Positions 1-13,400 of a stretch of 64,000 nucleotides of DNA are shown one piece after another. The notes under the pieces are model-generated. The model did not search any database and was not told the origin of the DNA. It worked only from the letters and a program-made list of their open reading frames with translations. Each line of letters begins with the position of its first letter. The stretch's first letter is position 1. Made by a program: the position numbers and the translations under genes. Source of the DNA: Tanytarsus gracilentus (taxonomy: Eukaryota; Arthropoda; Insecta; Diptera; Chironomidae); NCBI GenBank assembly GCA_038502055.1, contig JAXRKN010000040.1:1922001-1986000 (forward strand), in the 5' to 3' direction.

Positions 1-3000
1 ATGCAATTTTGAGCTTGAGGTAAAAAACTTCCTCAGAAGCAACAAACATGTGATCACACTCGGGAATTTATTAATAAAGTGCAATCATTTATGGCTTTAT
101 CTCATTTGATTAATCGAACCCATGCTTTACATATTCATAATTGCAGTTTTTCTCTTGCTCAACCTCTTTTCAGCACCATTACAATAAATCAATTTTTTCA
201 CCTCTAAATAATATTTTTTACCACTTTTATCCAACGACATAATCGACTCTTTTGCGGTTTTTATTCTTTGAATTTATTTTCGTTTGTTAATTAATAATGG
301 TCTGGTGTATACATAAAAATAATCCCTTCGATAACAATTAGAGATTGAGCAAGTTGAGTGAACGTTTCAAGGGGAGAAGAACTAAAAATTTATTTATGAC
401 TTTTAATGTGGTTAATTTACGACTTTCTGGGTTGAGAGCATTTAGGTCTTGAGAGTGTTTAATGATTTTTTTCATGTACTCTTACTGTTTAAAGACATTA
501 AAAATTATAATAAAAAATATTTTTTAAAAAAATAATCAATTTCCCTTGGTCAGTGCGTGATTTCTACCTGTGCAGTCATGTTGAGTAATTTTCATTACAA
601 AAGGCGACATTTCCCTTTCATCCAACCTACAATTACATCATAATTTATGTGCTTTTATGCTCAGTGACAATGACATTGCAGAAGAATGCATCGAAGCTTC
701 AGGTTTATTTTTCTTCGCTCCTTTTAAAATTGTATAATCTTCATCATTGGTCAATTGCCGTTGATTTAAAATCGCCACCGGTCGCAATTAGTCAAGAGTG
801 TGAGAAATGACTTTTAATTTGCCGACAGCGCACATCATCAATATATATGACTGTAAGTGAGCAATAATGAAAGACGATAGATTGATACATCGTATTTCAA
901 GTACAATTGAGAGATGAATAAAAATTTCTCATCATACAAAAAAAAGTGCTGAAATATGTTCTTCCCATGGTTGCCATCATTATTCATCTCAGAGGATTGT
1001 GAGCGTGTTCTCGAATAGCGCTGCAAGAAAATCTTGAATGCGCAAAATATTTCACTCGACCGTTACGAATTTGCATAGGCATTTCGTGTGTATGTGAGAT
1101 GATAGGATTAGAAGAGGGACTGCAATTACTTCATTGAATCGTTCTAGCGGCGATGCACGACTTATTATCGCATAACAAAAGCGAGACATAAGAAAAACAT
1201 TTTTTTATGATGCATGAAATTGCACTCATGGAAAGACACACTTGGGACTTGATGCAAAGAATTTTCGCGACGAGAAGCGCTTCGGCTTGTCATGCTTTAG
1301 TCTTTGTCGTACGACAGAAAAATATGTGCGCAAAAACCACACAAGAACGCTAATGGCACCTGGTACAACAGTCGAGACGGCAAAGAAGAAAAGTTTATGC
1401 ATTTTAAAAAAGCGAGAATAAGATTTTTATAGTAGGGCATTACCTCATTTATGAACTCTTTGAGTTTACAATGCAACAAAAGACGACTCAACTCACTTTA
1501 ATTGCCCTTGCACTCTCTCACATGCGAATGAAATTCTCATCATAGAAAGATCGATTTTTTATGACGCATTATATCCAAACACAAACGTTACATGCACATT
1601 AATATTTCTCTCATGAGTCAGACACAACAAACCGCAACAATTGCAGCGAAATCACGATCATGTTAGAGGCAGAGAAGATCGTAATGATTATGAATAAAAC
1701 ATATCACCTTCAATTCATATGTGATACGGTCAATGATCTCGATGGTGCTTTTAGCTTTTGAGGCTTTCGAGTCATACAGCACAAGAGAGAGAAAAATTAA
1801 TGCGCTACACGGTTAAGTGATTATTGCGCTCTTTCGAGGGTTCGCCGCGCATTTTATGGCGAAGAGAAAACTTTTTTTTCAGTTTGCCCTTGCTGAATTT
1901 TATTTCTTTTTAAAAAGTGTTCCTGATAACAAGAGTTTTGCGTTCTTTAATAAAAACTAATAAAAATAAAGTTTAGCGGTGATATAAAATTTTAATATTT
2001 ACATAGAAGTTGCATGACATTTACAATTTATGTCAACTAGAAATTTTATTGCGCAACTTGAGAAGGAGTAAAACAATTAAACGAACATCACTGTTGCTAA
2101 CGTTTGCAAGGTGAGAGAGCTTTTAAAAATTTAAATTCACTTTATTCAAAATTGAATTTTAAAGTTTTTATTTGAATTTAAAAAATTCACCACACCTTGT
2201 TGAAAAATAATTGTCGTATTGTTATTGTCATAATTCAATTATTCAAACGATATACGAGAATTTCAGATGTGTGGAAATAATTTTTCCAATGACCACGGTA
2301 TACAAGTAAAATCATGAGAATATTTTGTAGCAGTTCCACGCTGTTGAACTTCTGTCTGCTGTGCTGTGCAAAAATTATTCATATGTGCAATGATGATCGC
2401 GGCACATTTTGTGTGTAGTAGTGAGAAATCAGTAATGTTACATCTTTGAAGGTTAACAGTATGACTTAATAATTGCAATGACAATGAATGTGAAGTTTAA
2501 GGCAATTTGTAGAGGACTAGACGAAGAGGTGTTGAACAATATTGCAAAGGTGAGCAGGAAGTTGTGCGTTTCACCACCTTATTTCTTATTATTTATTATG
2601 ATTGCGCACAGAAGGAGGGCACACATGAATGAGATATCCGAGGGCGGAACTGGAGAGGGAAGCACAATTCTGTCGACTTAATTTAATTCTATTCTATTCA
2701 TGGTGCACGACTCGCATCGAGACCGCCAACGTTCTTCGTCTCTATCCAAACAATCATCATCATGAAAATTGCTAATGGAATGCGTGCAAAGTTCTAAGTG
2801 CTTCGTGACATTTTTCTGATATCGCAAGAAATTCGCACACAGTTATGCTAATTTAAATTTTTATACGGTCAACTTGATGTTTGAGTTTCTAGTTTTCATA
2901 AAAAAACCTTTTATTTGTTTTCTTTTGTGTTGTTGCTGTTGATTATGCAAAAAACTCAAGCCATTCTAAGAAATGTTTTAGTGTAGAATTTTCGGAACAT

Positions 3001-4286
3001 TAAACTCACTTTTTATTGTAGTGAGTCCAATTGTTGATTTTAATTAAATTATTCGCCGAATACTAATGAAAGAATTCTTTAATTTTGCTTTCTTAAAAAA
3101 TGCATTTCATGTTCATATAACCTTAAAATTTATTTTACAACCAAAAATAATATATTTTGTTAGCAATCAAGACCATAATGAAATTCCGTTAGATTAAAAT
3201 TGCCCGCTCTTTGAGTGAAAAATCCATGACTCATCACGTGAAAAAAAAGCTAGCAGCGACACATGATCAAAGCTCTCTATCCATCTCATTTGGCGCTTGC
3301 GCATCATCCATAAAAGTCGTTCTAAAAACACGCAATAAAGGAGCAAAAGTTTTTTTTTATAAAGGAATAAAGCTCGTTAATACATGAAATTCAAGTTCGA
3401 CATTTAGTCGGCAAACATGTGAGAAATGAGATATTTGGTTGATATTCAAGTGCAGTGAGAAATGAAAACAATAATCAAGAAGAAGTTTAATTACGAAATC
3501 GTGACATAAAAGACGAAATAAAGGATTTTTTTTCTAGAAGATAAATTTTTCACCTTCAGAAAAAAAGGCACACAGAAACCGGCAGTATCCATAGGGCGTA
3601 CACAAAAATCGAGAGACTTATTTTTGTGCGATTAGTGAAATCGACATAGAGAAGCGATATATGATGCATATCAAATTTCGGGGAGCGGACTTGAGAGAGT
3701 TAAGAATTTAGTGAATTGAGACGAGTTCCATTTAAGGGACAATGACCGAGTTACATAAAGAACTAATGACCTATAAAATTACATCTGTGCAAAAAAACAT
3801 TCTTTAAAGTGCATCAGCGCGTAAGAAATTGTTTTTAAAAGGTGCTTGCAAATTTGATTTATGACACCAAACTTTATACTCCAGACAAAAAAAAAGTTCC
3901 TCAGGCTGATTTTTAACAAAATAAAAAAGTTTGAAACAAAGTGAAAAAAGTGAAACGTGGGTGCATGTTAAGGAATTGCTAATGAAATAACTGTGAGAGA
4001 ATTTTTTAATTTCCACAGCATGAATCGCCAATTAGTCAAGAATTGCTGTTGATTAAATTGAAAAGATTGATATTGAAATTCCATTTAAAGTTGAATTGTT
4101 CTAGTGATTAAAAAAATTAAAAACATTCGCGTCAGTAAATCGCGCTATATATTTTTTCATTCAGTATATTTACACAGATTTCATGACGATTAACTCAAGG
4201 ATTTATAAAAGTTATTATTAATTAACTACATTCGGACGACAAATTTTCAATAATCCCATTGTAGTACTGTTGTCGCTTTTGTCGTC
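1..4286. other. Non-coding flank upstream of the RhoGEF gene
   Basis: No convincing gene is visible here on either strand. Open frames are short, lack domain-like composition and are broken by stops in the AT-rich sequence. The only piece with an exon-like boundary is the candidate at 2478-2549, listed separately. Copies of the octamer TTTATGAC lie at 393-400, 1558-1565 and 3858-3865. The stretch is probably intergenic or 5' regulatory DNA of the gene that follows. Confidence 0.6.
2478..2549 (+). other. Doubtful alternative first coding exon of the RhoGEF gene
   Basis: An ATG at 2478 opens a 24-codon frame (starts MTMNVKFKAICRG) that runs into a consensus donor, AAG|gtgagc, at 2550. The boundary is phase 0, which fits the phase-0 acceptor of the exon at 5624, so it could be an alternative N-terminus of the puratrophin-like protein. 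I prefer the first exon at 4491-4511, which has a TATA box. No domain is recognisable, and a phase match alone occurs by chance one time in three. Confidence 0.22.
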
Positions 4287-4294
4287 TATAAATA
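4287..4294 (+). promoter_or_regulatory. TATA box, candidate RhoGEF promoter
   Basis: TATAAATA followed by GG lies about 200 bases upstream of the proposed start codon at 4491. No ATG occurs between about 4317, where transcription would begin, and 4491, so 4491 would be the first AUG of this transcript. A fit to the arthropod initiator TCAGT at the expected spacing is not clear. A TCAGTC lies further down, near 4374. Confidence 0.4.
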
Positions 4295-4490
4295 GGACAT
4301 TCAATAATTAACATAACATAGAGAAACGTGCTCAACACTCACTCAGGCATTTAAAAAATAAGAAGAAATATTTCAGTCATAGAATCGGAAGACAAAAACA
4401 GTCACGTTCATTCTTGGATTTGTGCACAAGTATCGATTTGCCATCGGATCAAGATCAACTATAAAAAAAGTTTTCATCGCGCAAATAAGG

Positions 4491-7400
4491 ATGTATTTAC
4501 GAAGGAGAAAAGTAAGTGAAGGAAATGAAGCAGATGCTGAGTTAGATATGGGAATTCAGATGCTCGATATGATTTTGCGTTGTGCGTCAGTAAACACACT
4601 TTCATAATAAATTAAGACTGTCGCAAAGGGATCTTTTCGAGTTTATATTCGCTATTGTTATGCGTTCGTTCCTTCTTTCACTTTAGCCTATAAAAAATGG
4701 TTTAGATCATAAATAATTTTCAGAAGGAAATTTATCCAGGCACGTAAATTAATTTGAGTTTTATTTATGATGCTTAAAACAATAGAAAAAAACTTTTTCT
4801 GTGAAAAAATCATGGATGATGAAATTCAAGGTTAAAATTTCATTTTCTGACAACCAAGTTTATTTTTTAGTGCAATGAAAGCTTTTCATAAGAAAATCTT
4901 TGTAAAGAATTGCAAAATGGTGAAAGAAATTTATTTATGTCACACTTTTAATTTATTTCTCATTCTATGAAAGTTAAAAATTCTAACTTCCATGATTAAT
5001 TTTACGAAAGAGTCGAAAGGGTGAGATTTTTCTAAACGACCTCACGCTTCGATGTTATGTCATTTGACGGAAGTTTCTAGAAAAAACTCTTTTTAGTAAT
5101 AAAGTTATATTCATATTCTAGCATTATTTTTCAAAATGATCAACGACCTTTTTTTTCTGAATTACCTTTCACGATTTTCTTCTCAAATAAATCACTCTTT
5201 TTACGGTAAAAATTTAGCCGCTCATGTGAAAGTTAATTAGCAAAAGCACGCACGCGAAAATACATGAAATCAGCCTTGAACTATTGCGAATAAAAAATGT
5301 CATAAAAATATTGATTTTCTCATTAATAAAATATCAAGTCATCGAAAAAAAATATAAATTTTTGCCGCTTTATTTCCGTCATTCGAGCGAATTGTAGCGA
5401 TTTTTTATTTTTGAAGCTCTCACGCTTGTTTGACATTGAAAATGCACACAAGAAAGAGAGACAAATTATTAAAGTCAGCGGTGTGATAGAGTGGGTGTCA
5501 CAAGGTATCTCTCGATGTTGTCGTGTATTAAAATTTTTAACTTTATTTTGATTATCTTTCGCTGCACACTCACTAAGTCAATAAAATAATTTAAAAAATC
5601 TCTTTTTCATCTCATCTTTTTAGATTTCCTCTTCACGACCATCATCGTCGGCAACGCAAGCGTTTGAAGGCGAGTCGAGTAGCACAAAACCACTCGATGC
5701 ATTGTCATCCTCTCCGGTCATAAATGATTCTAGTAAGCTCGAAGAGATTGTCATCAATCAAAGTGCAGCCATGGATCGCTGTGAAGTGCGTAAAAGCAAA
5801 TCGAAGGTGCGAAGCTACTTGAAACGATGCAAAGATGCACTCTACGGGCATCAAAGTGAAGAGACATGCACTGTAACGGTGAATGAGAATCTGCCTCACT
5901 CATCATCATCAACCACTTCATGGTACCTCACAGAAATTGACTCCAATGATTCACCGAATGGTGGCAAAATATGCAGTATCGAGTTGCAACTGCCGCAAGC
6001 TCCAAGAGCAAATCAAAGCGACGAGCAGGAAACGATCGATAACCAAATTAAATGCACGAGCATGACTCTGCCTCTGGTAGAGGCTCCACTCAATAAGGTA
6101 AGCGATTTGCCTACTTTTACCTCCTATACACTCTTTAGATTTAAATTTTTATTTTATGCATAACAAAACTTAATTTTTTCGTACCCAGCTCTCAGCAGTT
6201 GCTCATGTGCTGTATGCTATAAGAAATTAGAGATTTATTTGTCGGTACACATTAGTTAATGTAGAAGCGGCAGTAAACGTGTCTGATGGAATGGAGGAAA
6301 ATGTAAAAAGATCTCTTTATGCTGGCAATTATGGTTCACAATATCAATTTCATGTATTATGTCGATGGCTGTTACATATGTGTGCAAAATGGTTATAGTT
6401 ATTGACGCGCTCATAAATGAGCATTCAAGCAAAAGTGTTAATTAAGTAATTTTTAATATTCATGAATCAAAGAATTTCACTATAACAATTTCTCGAAAGC
6501 CACGACCTATCAGCATGCATTTTTTTAAGTCAACCATAATTTGAGCTGCAGCTCATGAGAGGAAACGAAACTTATAAGTCAATCGGTCATGTATGTAAAT
6601 TTGAGCCGTCGATATTGGTGCTTAACCTCAGCTCTGGTGTAAAGTGAAGCTTTGATAGGAAGATTGGTAAAAGTGAATTCTCGACGGTGTTTTTTGCTCT
6701 CTCTCACTCCTCATTCGCCATTCTTACATAATTTTCCTTGAATTGAGGTAGAAAAATTATATGTGAATTTATAAAGTGCCGCATAACATCCACTGATTGT
6801 TTTTACTTCTCCAGAATTCACTTTAATTTTCATAAAAAAAGAGAGTTTAAAAAATGTTTTGCCTTATTTTATTCATAATGATACAATCGCAAAAAAAATA
6901 AATAAATCGTGAACTCGTTGATCTAGTAAAGCCGGCAATGCTCGCTCGTTTTAATAAGGTTTATGAAAGACGAACAATAACAATGTTCAATTTTACTTCG
7001 ATTCCAATTAATCTTTATGATTTTTTAATTTTCGTTATTAGCTCTTTTAAAAGAGAGTAAAAATATTTTAAACTTGAGAACTGTCATGTGAAAATTTATT
7101 GCTAACGTTTCCTTCGTCATTCACTATTACAAAAAGTACATAGCCATGAACAAAAAAAATTAATCACGCGTAAAAAATCTCTTTTTTTCATAGGATCCTC
7201 CATGCAGTGTCTCGAGTCTCATTGACAAATATTTAGGTCATCTCTATCCGTCGTACTGGGAGCACACTCGTGATATTCTGATTCGACAAGCACGAGATGT
7301 TTTTATTTGCACCTTTAACGGTGATCTTACGTCATTTGAGGAGGTCTTTTTATCGCCAGCTGCAACAATTATCGCAAAGATCAAACAGAAGTTTACAGAA

Positions 7401-10400
7401 GGTGATGCGGTAAGTAATGAGAAAGAAGCATTTATCTATAATGTAAGATATTGTAAGTCACGAGCGGTGCTTGAACTTCGACTATTAATCATCAATTGAT
7501 ATTTTCATTAATAGCACACAGCACTCGTATGGTTTTATGCTGCTTATGGTGTGCTAAACATGAACAAGCTCTTAATTTTTCACTCGCGATGTTTTATCTT
7601 AAAAGTGGCAAGGGGTGGAAAAATTAAAAATTGAAATTGTCGATCGATAAAAATTGGTTAAAAAGTTTTTGGTATAAATTTTAAAATTTTAGGAATTATA
7701 ATAATTTTTTTTCACACTAAATTTAAACTAATTCAAATTTGCCCTCCCTCGATAAAGTTTGCTCTCTTTGCACTTCACTCGAAAATTATTTCACTTTTTG
7801 GGTCATTTGCATAATATATATATATATTTTTTTCGGTAAAGAAAGAGCTGACGATGCTTTAATTGTTCAAGTTAAAGAGCTCGTTCAACAGCTTCACCGC
7901 TTCGACATGTAATCTCAATTCTCTCTTATTTTATTGATGAAATGCTCACAAAAACCTTTTATGGCACCATCTCGCTTGTAACTTTAAAACAATTACAATA
8001 AATTTCATAACCGAAAATTTCTACGAACAAAATCATAACGGACATGTGATATGTTACGTAAAGTTTTTCGTTAGAATATTTTGCACTCATATGTGTTATT
8101 GAAACATTAGTTTACAACAATTTGTACGCTTCCGAAAGCAATATTAAAAGCACATAAAATCAGCTGATGATGCAAAAAACATTACTGTTTAACTGCAAAA
8201 CGAAAAATGAGGGGAAACGTCGTAAAACATTCGATAAAGCAGAGTAAAACAAGCAAAAAGTAAAGGGAAGGGGAATTTTTCATGTGCCGCATGCAAGATC
8301 ATTTACAATTTTATGTTTCTCTCGGTCGTTCGTTGAGTTCAGACGTACAATTTTAAATCTCTTTTACGTTTTTCTGTTGCGGAGTTAATTTTATTTTCCT
8401 GGAAAAAAAACTTTTTTATCCTGCTCATTAATTTCATTTTTGTGAAAGAATATTTTTTTGTGTGTGTCCATTAGAAAGACATTAAAGTGAAAAAAGATAT
8501 TATGAATGGAGAAATTATAGAACACAATAAAGAATAAAAGAATAATCGAAAAAAAATACTCAAGAGTGTGTGCCGGATTTGATGAAGAAAAAACATAAAG
8601 AAATATTTCGATAGAATAATTAGTTTGATCGTAAAGAATTAGTTTTCATTAATTTGACTCAGTGAGAATTTAATTTTTTTTGTGTGTGTTCTTTTAATTA
8701 GACGTAAACGAAGAATTTTTCCCTCACATAATAATAAATTGTAACATGAGAAGATACTTTGCATGCTGCACATATTTTTCAAGTTATTTTTGGTGAAAAA
8801 TAAAAAAGATAGAAAGCGAAGGAAATAAATCTCAGAAAGTGCCTCCGAAGACATTTTTCATGTGAAGAATTTTTTATAATACGGATTATACAAGTACTTG
8901 TGAATTGAGACTATAAATTTTATATTCGGTGAGTTTAAATTCGAAAATCACGATATTTTTATATCTACGTCAATTCATCCATTATAATCATTATCATCGG
9001 ATCATTTTCAAATGGCTGTGAAAAATAAACAATCTTGTGCTCCAATTCCGTAAGCACCACCCGCTGCAGCTGCATTGAAGCGTAAAATTTCGCTGCTCAT
9101 ATCACTTTCTTCCTTCAAATCTCTTTCTCGCTCGCTTTATGCATTATTAAGAATGTCGAGAATGCTTATCGTGCTCACGCTATCAGATTGCAAACAAAGC
9201 CAGTGAATGAATGAGAAGCAGCAAGCTAGTTTGCATAGCCTCAAGATATGAGCGCGAAGAAAGTGGCTCTTGTTGCACACATAGCGAAAATACCATTCAT
9301 TAGAGCGTGGCAGTGTAATAATAAATTATAAATTGTTCACGAAAAAGGAGCAGAGAGAAAGAGAGCAAAAGAAGAAGAAATTCGAGAAAAAGATAAAACA
9401 CACACTTGACACTAGAAGAAGTAGAAAAAAAGAAATTCCAAGCAACGTGTAATATAATTTATGTGCCTTTTCCTTCTACACACATGAACTCAAACTATAT
9501 ACCTTCTCTTCTCCACACTCTAAGCTCGACACAAGTTATAAATATTCTTTATGATTATTTTCATTTTTGAAGAGACTTCATCATCGCGAGCATTATAAAA
9601 TATTTCTTTTGCAAAAGAGTTGTGTTTGTCTATGGCGTCGTCGCTGTCATCGTCAGAAGGTCTTTCTCCTCACATAAAATGTGCGTGAATGTACATAAAT
9701 TTATGACTCTTTTTTTTCGTGAGTTTGTAATAAAAATAGAAAATGCATTCTAAGTTGTATGTCTTTCTTAGTGCGGATATGCATAAGCGACGAAAGTAAA
9801 TAGCATTTCACTCTCATCTGTGCACTTACTTCAAAGACATCATGTATACGCACGAAGCCATTGAGGAAATTTTTGCTTGTTTAATATATTTTTTTCTGTT
9901 TATTCAAATGCGCTCAAACAAATTTCGCTTTCAATTTTAAATTTTCATAATTTTTCACTCTTTCTTTCTCAAGCCATTCTAAAAATCGTGTGGTGATGGT
10001 CAGGGTGGGAGAGTTAAAAAAATTAAATCTTTTTTCGAACACTTATTGAAATTATTTAAGTTCAAAATTTATTTAAAAAAGTTTTCATTCCTTTTTGCGT
10101 ACATGAAAATGATTTAAATGATTTTTACTCTCGCCGATTGACCGCAGAAAATCGAACGATATTTTTTTATCGCTTCACCATTAACCATTTCTTCATTGAT
10201 ACGAGGGGAATGTTGTTGAGAGACAGCAAAGTGATAAATAATTGAGAGGATAAAAGAAGAACAAAAAGTTAATTTAAAAATATTTCAAGAAATAATATGA
10301 AATCCCGCAATGTGATGACAAAAATGCACACGAGCAAGAAAAAAATGAAGAATGCCGCCTATAATAAGAAAAATATTTTCGAGAGAGTTGTCGACAAGTT

Positions 10401-13400
10401 GGGAAGATCCTAAAAGATGCAGAAGAGTAAAAAATTATGTTACCAATGCTGTTGTTGTATATTTTTTTCGTGAGTAGGCATCAAAAATTAATAGCTTCAT
10501 GCATGCTTGGGGAAATTAATTTATCGTTTGTTGCATTTTGTCGAATAAATCGCGGTGAGAAGAACAGAGAAAAAAATGTACGCGCTGGCGTCACTTGGCA
10601 CAGTCAATACACACATGCAGTTTAAGAATTTGATATGCATAAAAAATATCATCATGTCGTCGCTTTCTTAAGAAACGATTTGTTTTATAGGCACAGCGAA
10701 TTCCATTTTCTTTAACGAAATTCGAATCTTATTAACTTTACTTTATTGAAAAATGATCTGAACGAAAAGAGAAAAATATTTGAGTTGTTTTTTGTAAGAT
10801 GAGGCTTTCGGTTATGCCATTAACTTTCGATTTTCATTTTGATGTAACGGCGACATTTTGCCTCCTAATTAATGAAGCAAATGCACTCGAAATGTGTCCA
10901 CAGGTTAGAGTTTACGAGTTGTATCGTGATAGTGAGTCTCTTTATATTTATATATTTACGAAAAGCATGCATAGCCAGCCCTAAAAGACTCGATCGCTAC
11001 CAATGTTGGAAAACAAAAGAAATTTCACTTTTCAATCACACTACAGCTCACACTCTCCTCATGCCATGTTGATTTATTGACTTTTTTCTGTTTGCACATT
11101 GAAATTTACAAAACGCCTCTTGATTAATGAAATCATGTTATTTTTAAGTGTGTTTCCTCCCAAACCCCACAAGTGAATTTTCTCTTCCTAAAACTTCTGA
11201 GACAATTTTTATTTTATTTCGACAACTTTGTGAAGCAATCACCGATTTAATTTGGAGTAAAAAAATGTAATGTCGAAATGATTTCCATCTAAATCAACTC
11301 CTCAAGTATGTATCTATTGAGTCAAAGCGGAGCGCTTCAGAAATCTTGAATATCATCAATTTTTATTTTATTTTTCCATTGAAATCAAAAGTGTTTTTCT
11401 TCTTTCCACATCTCATCTCGATCGTATTAAAATGTGTACATTTGGTCTATGCTCCACAGCCGAAATGGCGATGACGAAGTTTACGAGGAGAAGAAATAAT
11501 AAAAAGAGAAGTTATAAGTGGGACAAGTCATTCTTCATCAAGTTTTTTTATCAAATAAATTTCATCTCTTACAAAATTGGTTTGTGATTTTCAATCTAGC
11601 CATTGTAATTCTCATTTTAATGTGCTATGTTACGCTTTTACGATGCGTTTCGCTTTAAAGTGTCAAACATGACTATGAGATATATATTTTATTTGATTGA
11701 AATGCATACATCAGAACATGCGTCCATAAATTACATTAATTTTCATTCATCATATACGAATGAGCTTTAATTGTGAAATGAATACTGGATAAATATGCGC
11801 ACGTAATGAAGCTTAAGATAAGCACTTTTAAATGCATCTAAAGCCATTTATGTAACACTTATTAGAGGACTGAACATAGCTGTGAGGCATGTCGCGTTAT
11901 TATTGAAATTAAAAATTCTAATCAAGAATTTCACATCGTTACATAGTTCACCTCATTCCCATGAGCTTGTTGATGATCATCATCTTTTCTTTTATATTAT
12001 TAACGATCGTGTTAATTTCCAATAAAAATGAACGACTCGAGAGTTGTTTATTTCTCACTCGCCATTAAATCCGGTAATCGATTGTTATCAATCGCTATAT
12101 GATTTTTTTTATTCAATTGTAAGCGCCAATCGTCGATGCGATTAAAACATTATGAGCATGCTGCTTTTTGAGAAGAGAAAAAAAACAGCATTCTTACTTC
12201 TGTGTGAGCAACACTGCGTGCGTAATCTTTAAAGAAATCTTTATTTCTTTATTGCCACTGTGACAATTGAAAGCACAAGCTTAAGGTAAAAAAATGGAAT
12301 GCAACAATCGCAGCATGTAATGGGGTTAGGACATTTTGCCCCTGTGACATTTTGCCCTCACCCAAAATCCGTGGGCAAGGGCAAAAAAAATATAGGGTCA
12401 ATTTGTCCGGGGCAATTTGCCCACAGATTTGACCATGCCCACATATTTTGCAAATTTTGCCCTCATTTGACCATGGACAAATTGACCCTATATTTTTTGC
12501 CCACAGACAATTTGCCCATACATTATTTAATTGTTTTAATATTTTTTCAAATTTTTTATACTAACTTTTTACACTAATTTCACTATGATATACTTAAATA
12601 GAAATTAGCGATTTTTAATTTTGCACCTATTGGCACTTCTTGAGTATCCATACTCAAAAATTTTTAACTGAAAGTGATAAAACACCGAATTGCTTCTTCT
12701 AAATCCCAAATAAAATTTATAAAACTATTAAATGAGAGTAAGTTTTGAAATTAAATTCTTTTGAGGATATTAAACACTTCCTGCAAATAAAAAAATTTAT
12801 AATTTTTTGAAAAATTGTCAATTTTCTTCATCTACAACATGCAAACAAGTCAGATTTTTATCTTAAAAGAATCAAAAGTTATGGCAAAATCAAAAATACC
12901 TCTCTGGAATCTTCGAAATTTTTCAGAAATTTTAAGACTTACTTTTTCAGGTTTGAGAGCAGACTGCTCCATAACTATGAATGCTGGATAGTACATGTGA
13001 TATATCAAAATTTCTATTAAGAAAAAATACAACCTGATTTTTGTTAATGTAAAAACCACTAGAAAACCCCAAAAAATAGGCAAAAAGTAAATCTTTAAAA
13101 TTTTCCGTATTGGCTCGATAAAAACTTTAAATTATTTTAATTAAGTTTATATTTTGACAAAAAAAAATTATTCATGGGCAATTTGTCCATGGGCAAAAAA
13201 TATAGGGTCAATTTGTCCGGGGCAATTTGCCCACAGATTTGACCATGCCCACATATTTTGCAAATTTTGCCCTCATTTGACCATGGACAAATTGACCCTA
13301 TATTTTTTTTGCCCTTGCCCACAGATTTTGGGTGTGGGCAAAATGTCACAGGGGCAAAATGTCACAGAGTCCATGTAATGTATGGCAATTGCGCGCGCCT

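Noticed and set aside
12299..12577. Frames at both ends of the foldback element sharing the same peptide text
   Set aside because: They translate the repeat arms (also 13154-13378 plus and 13137-13349 minus); similarity comes from the DNA repeat, not from a conserved protein.
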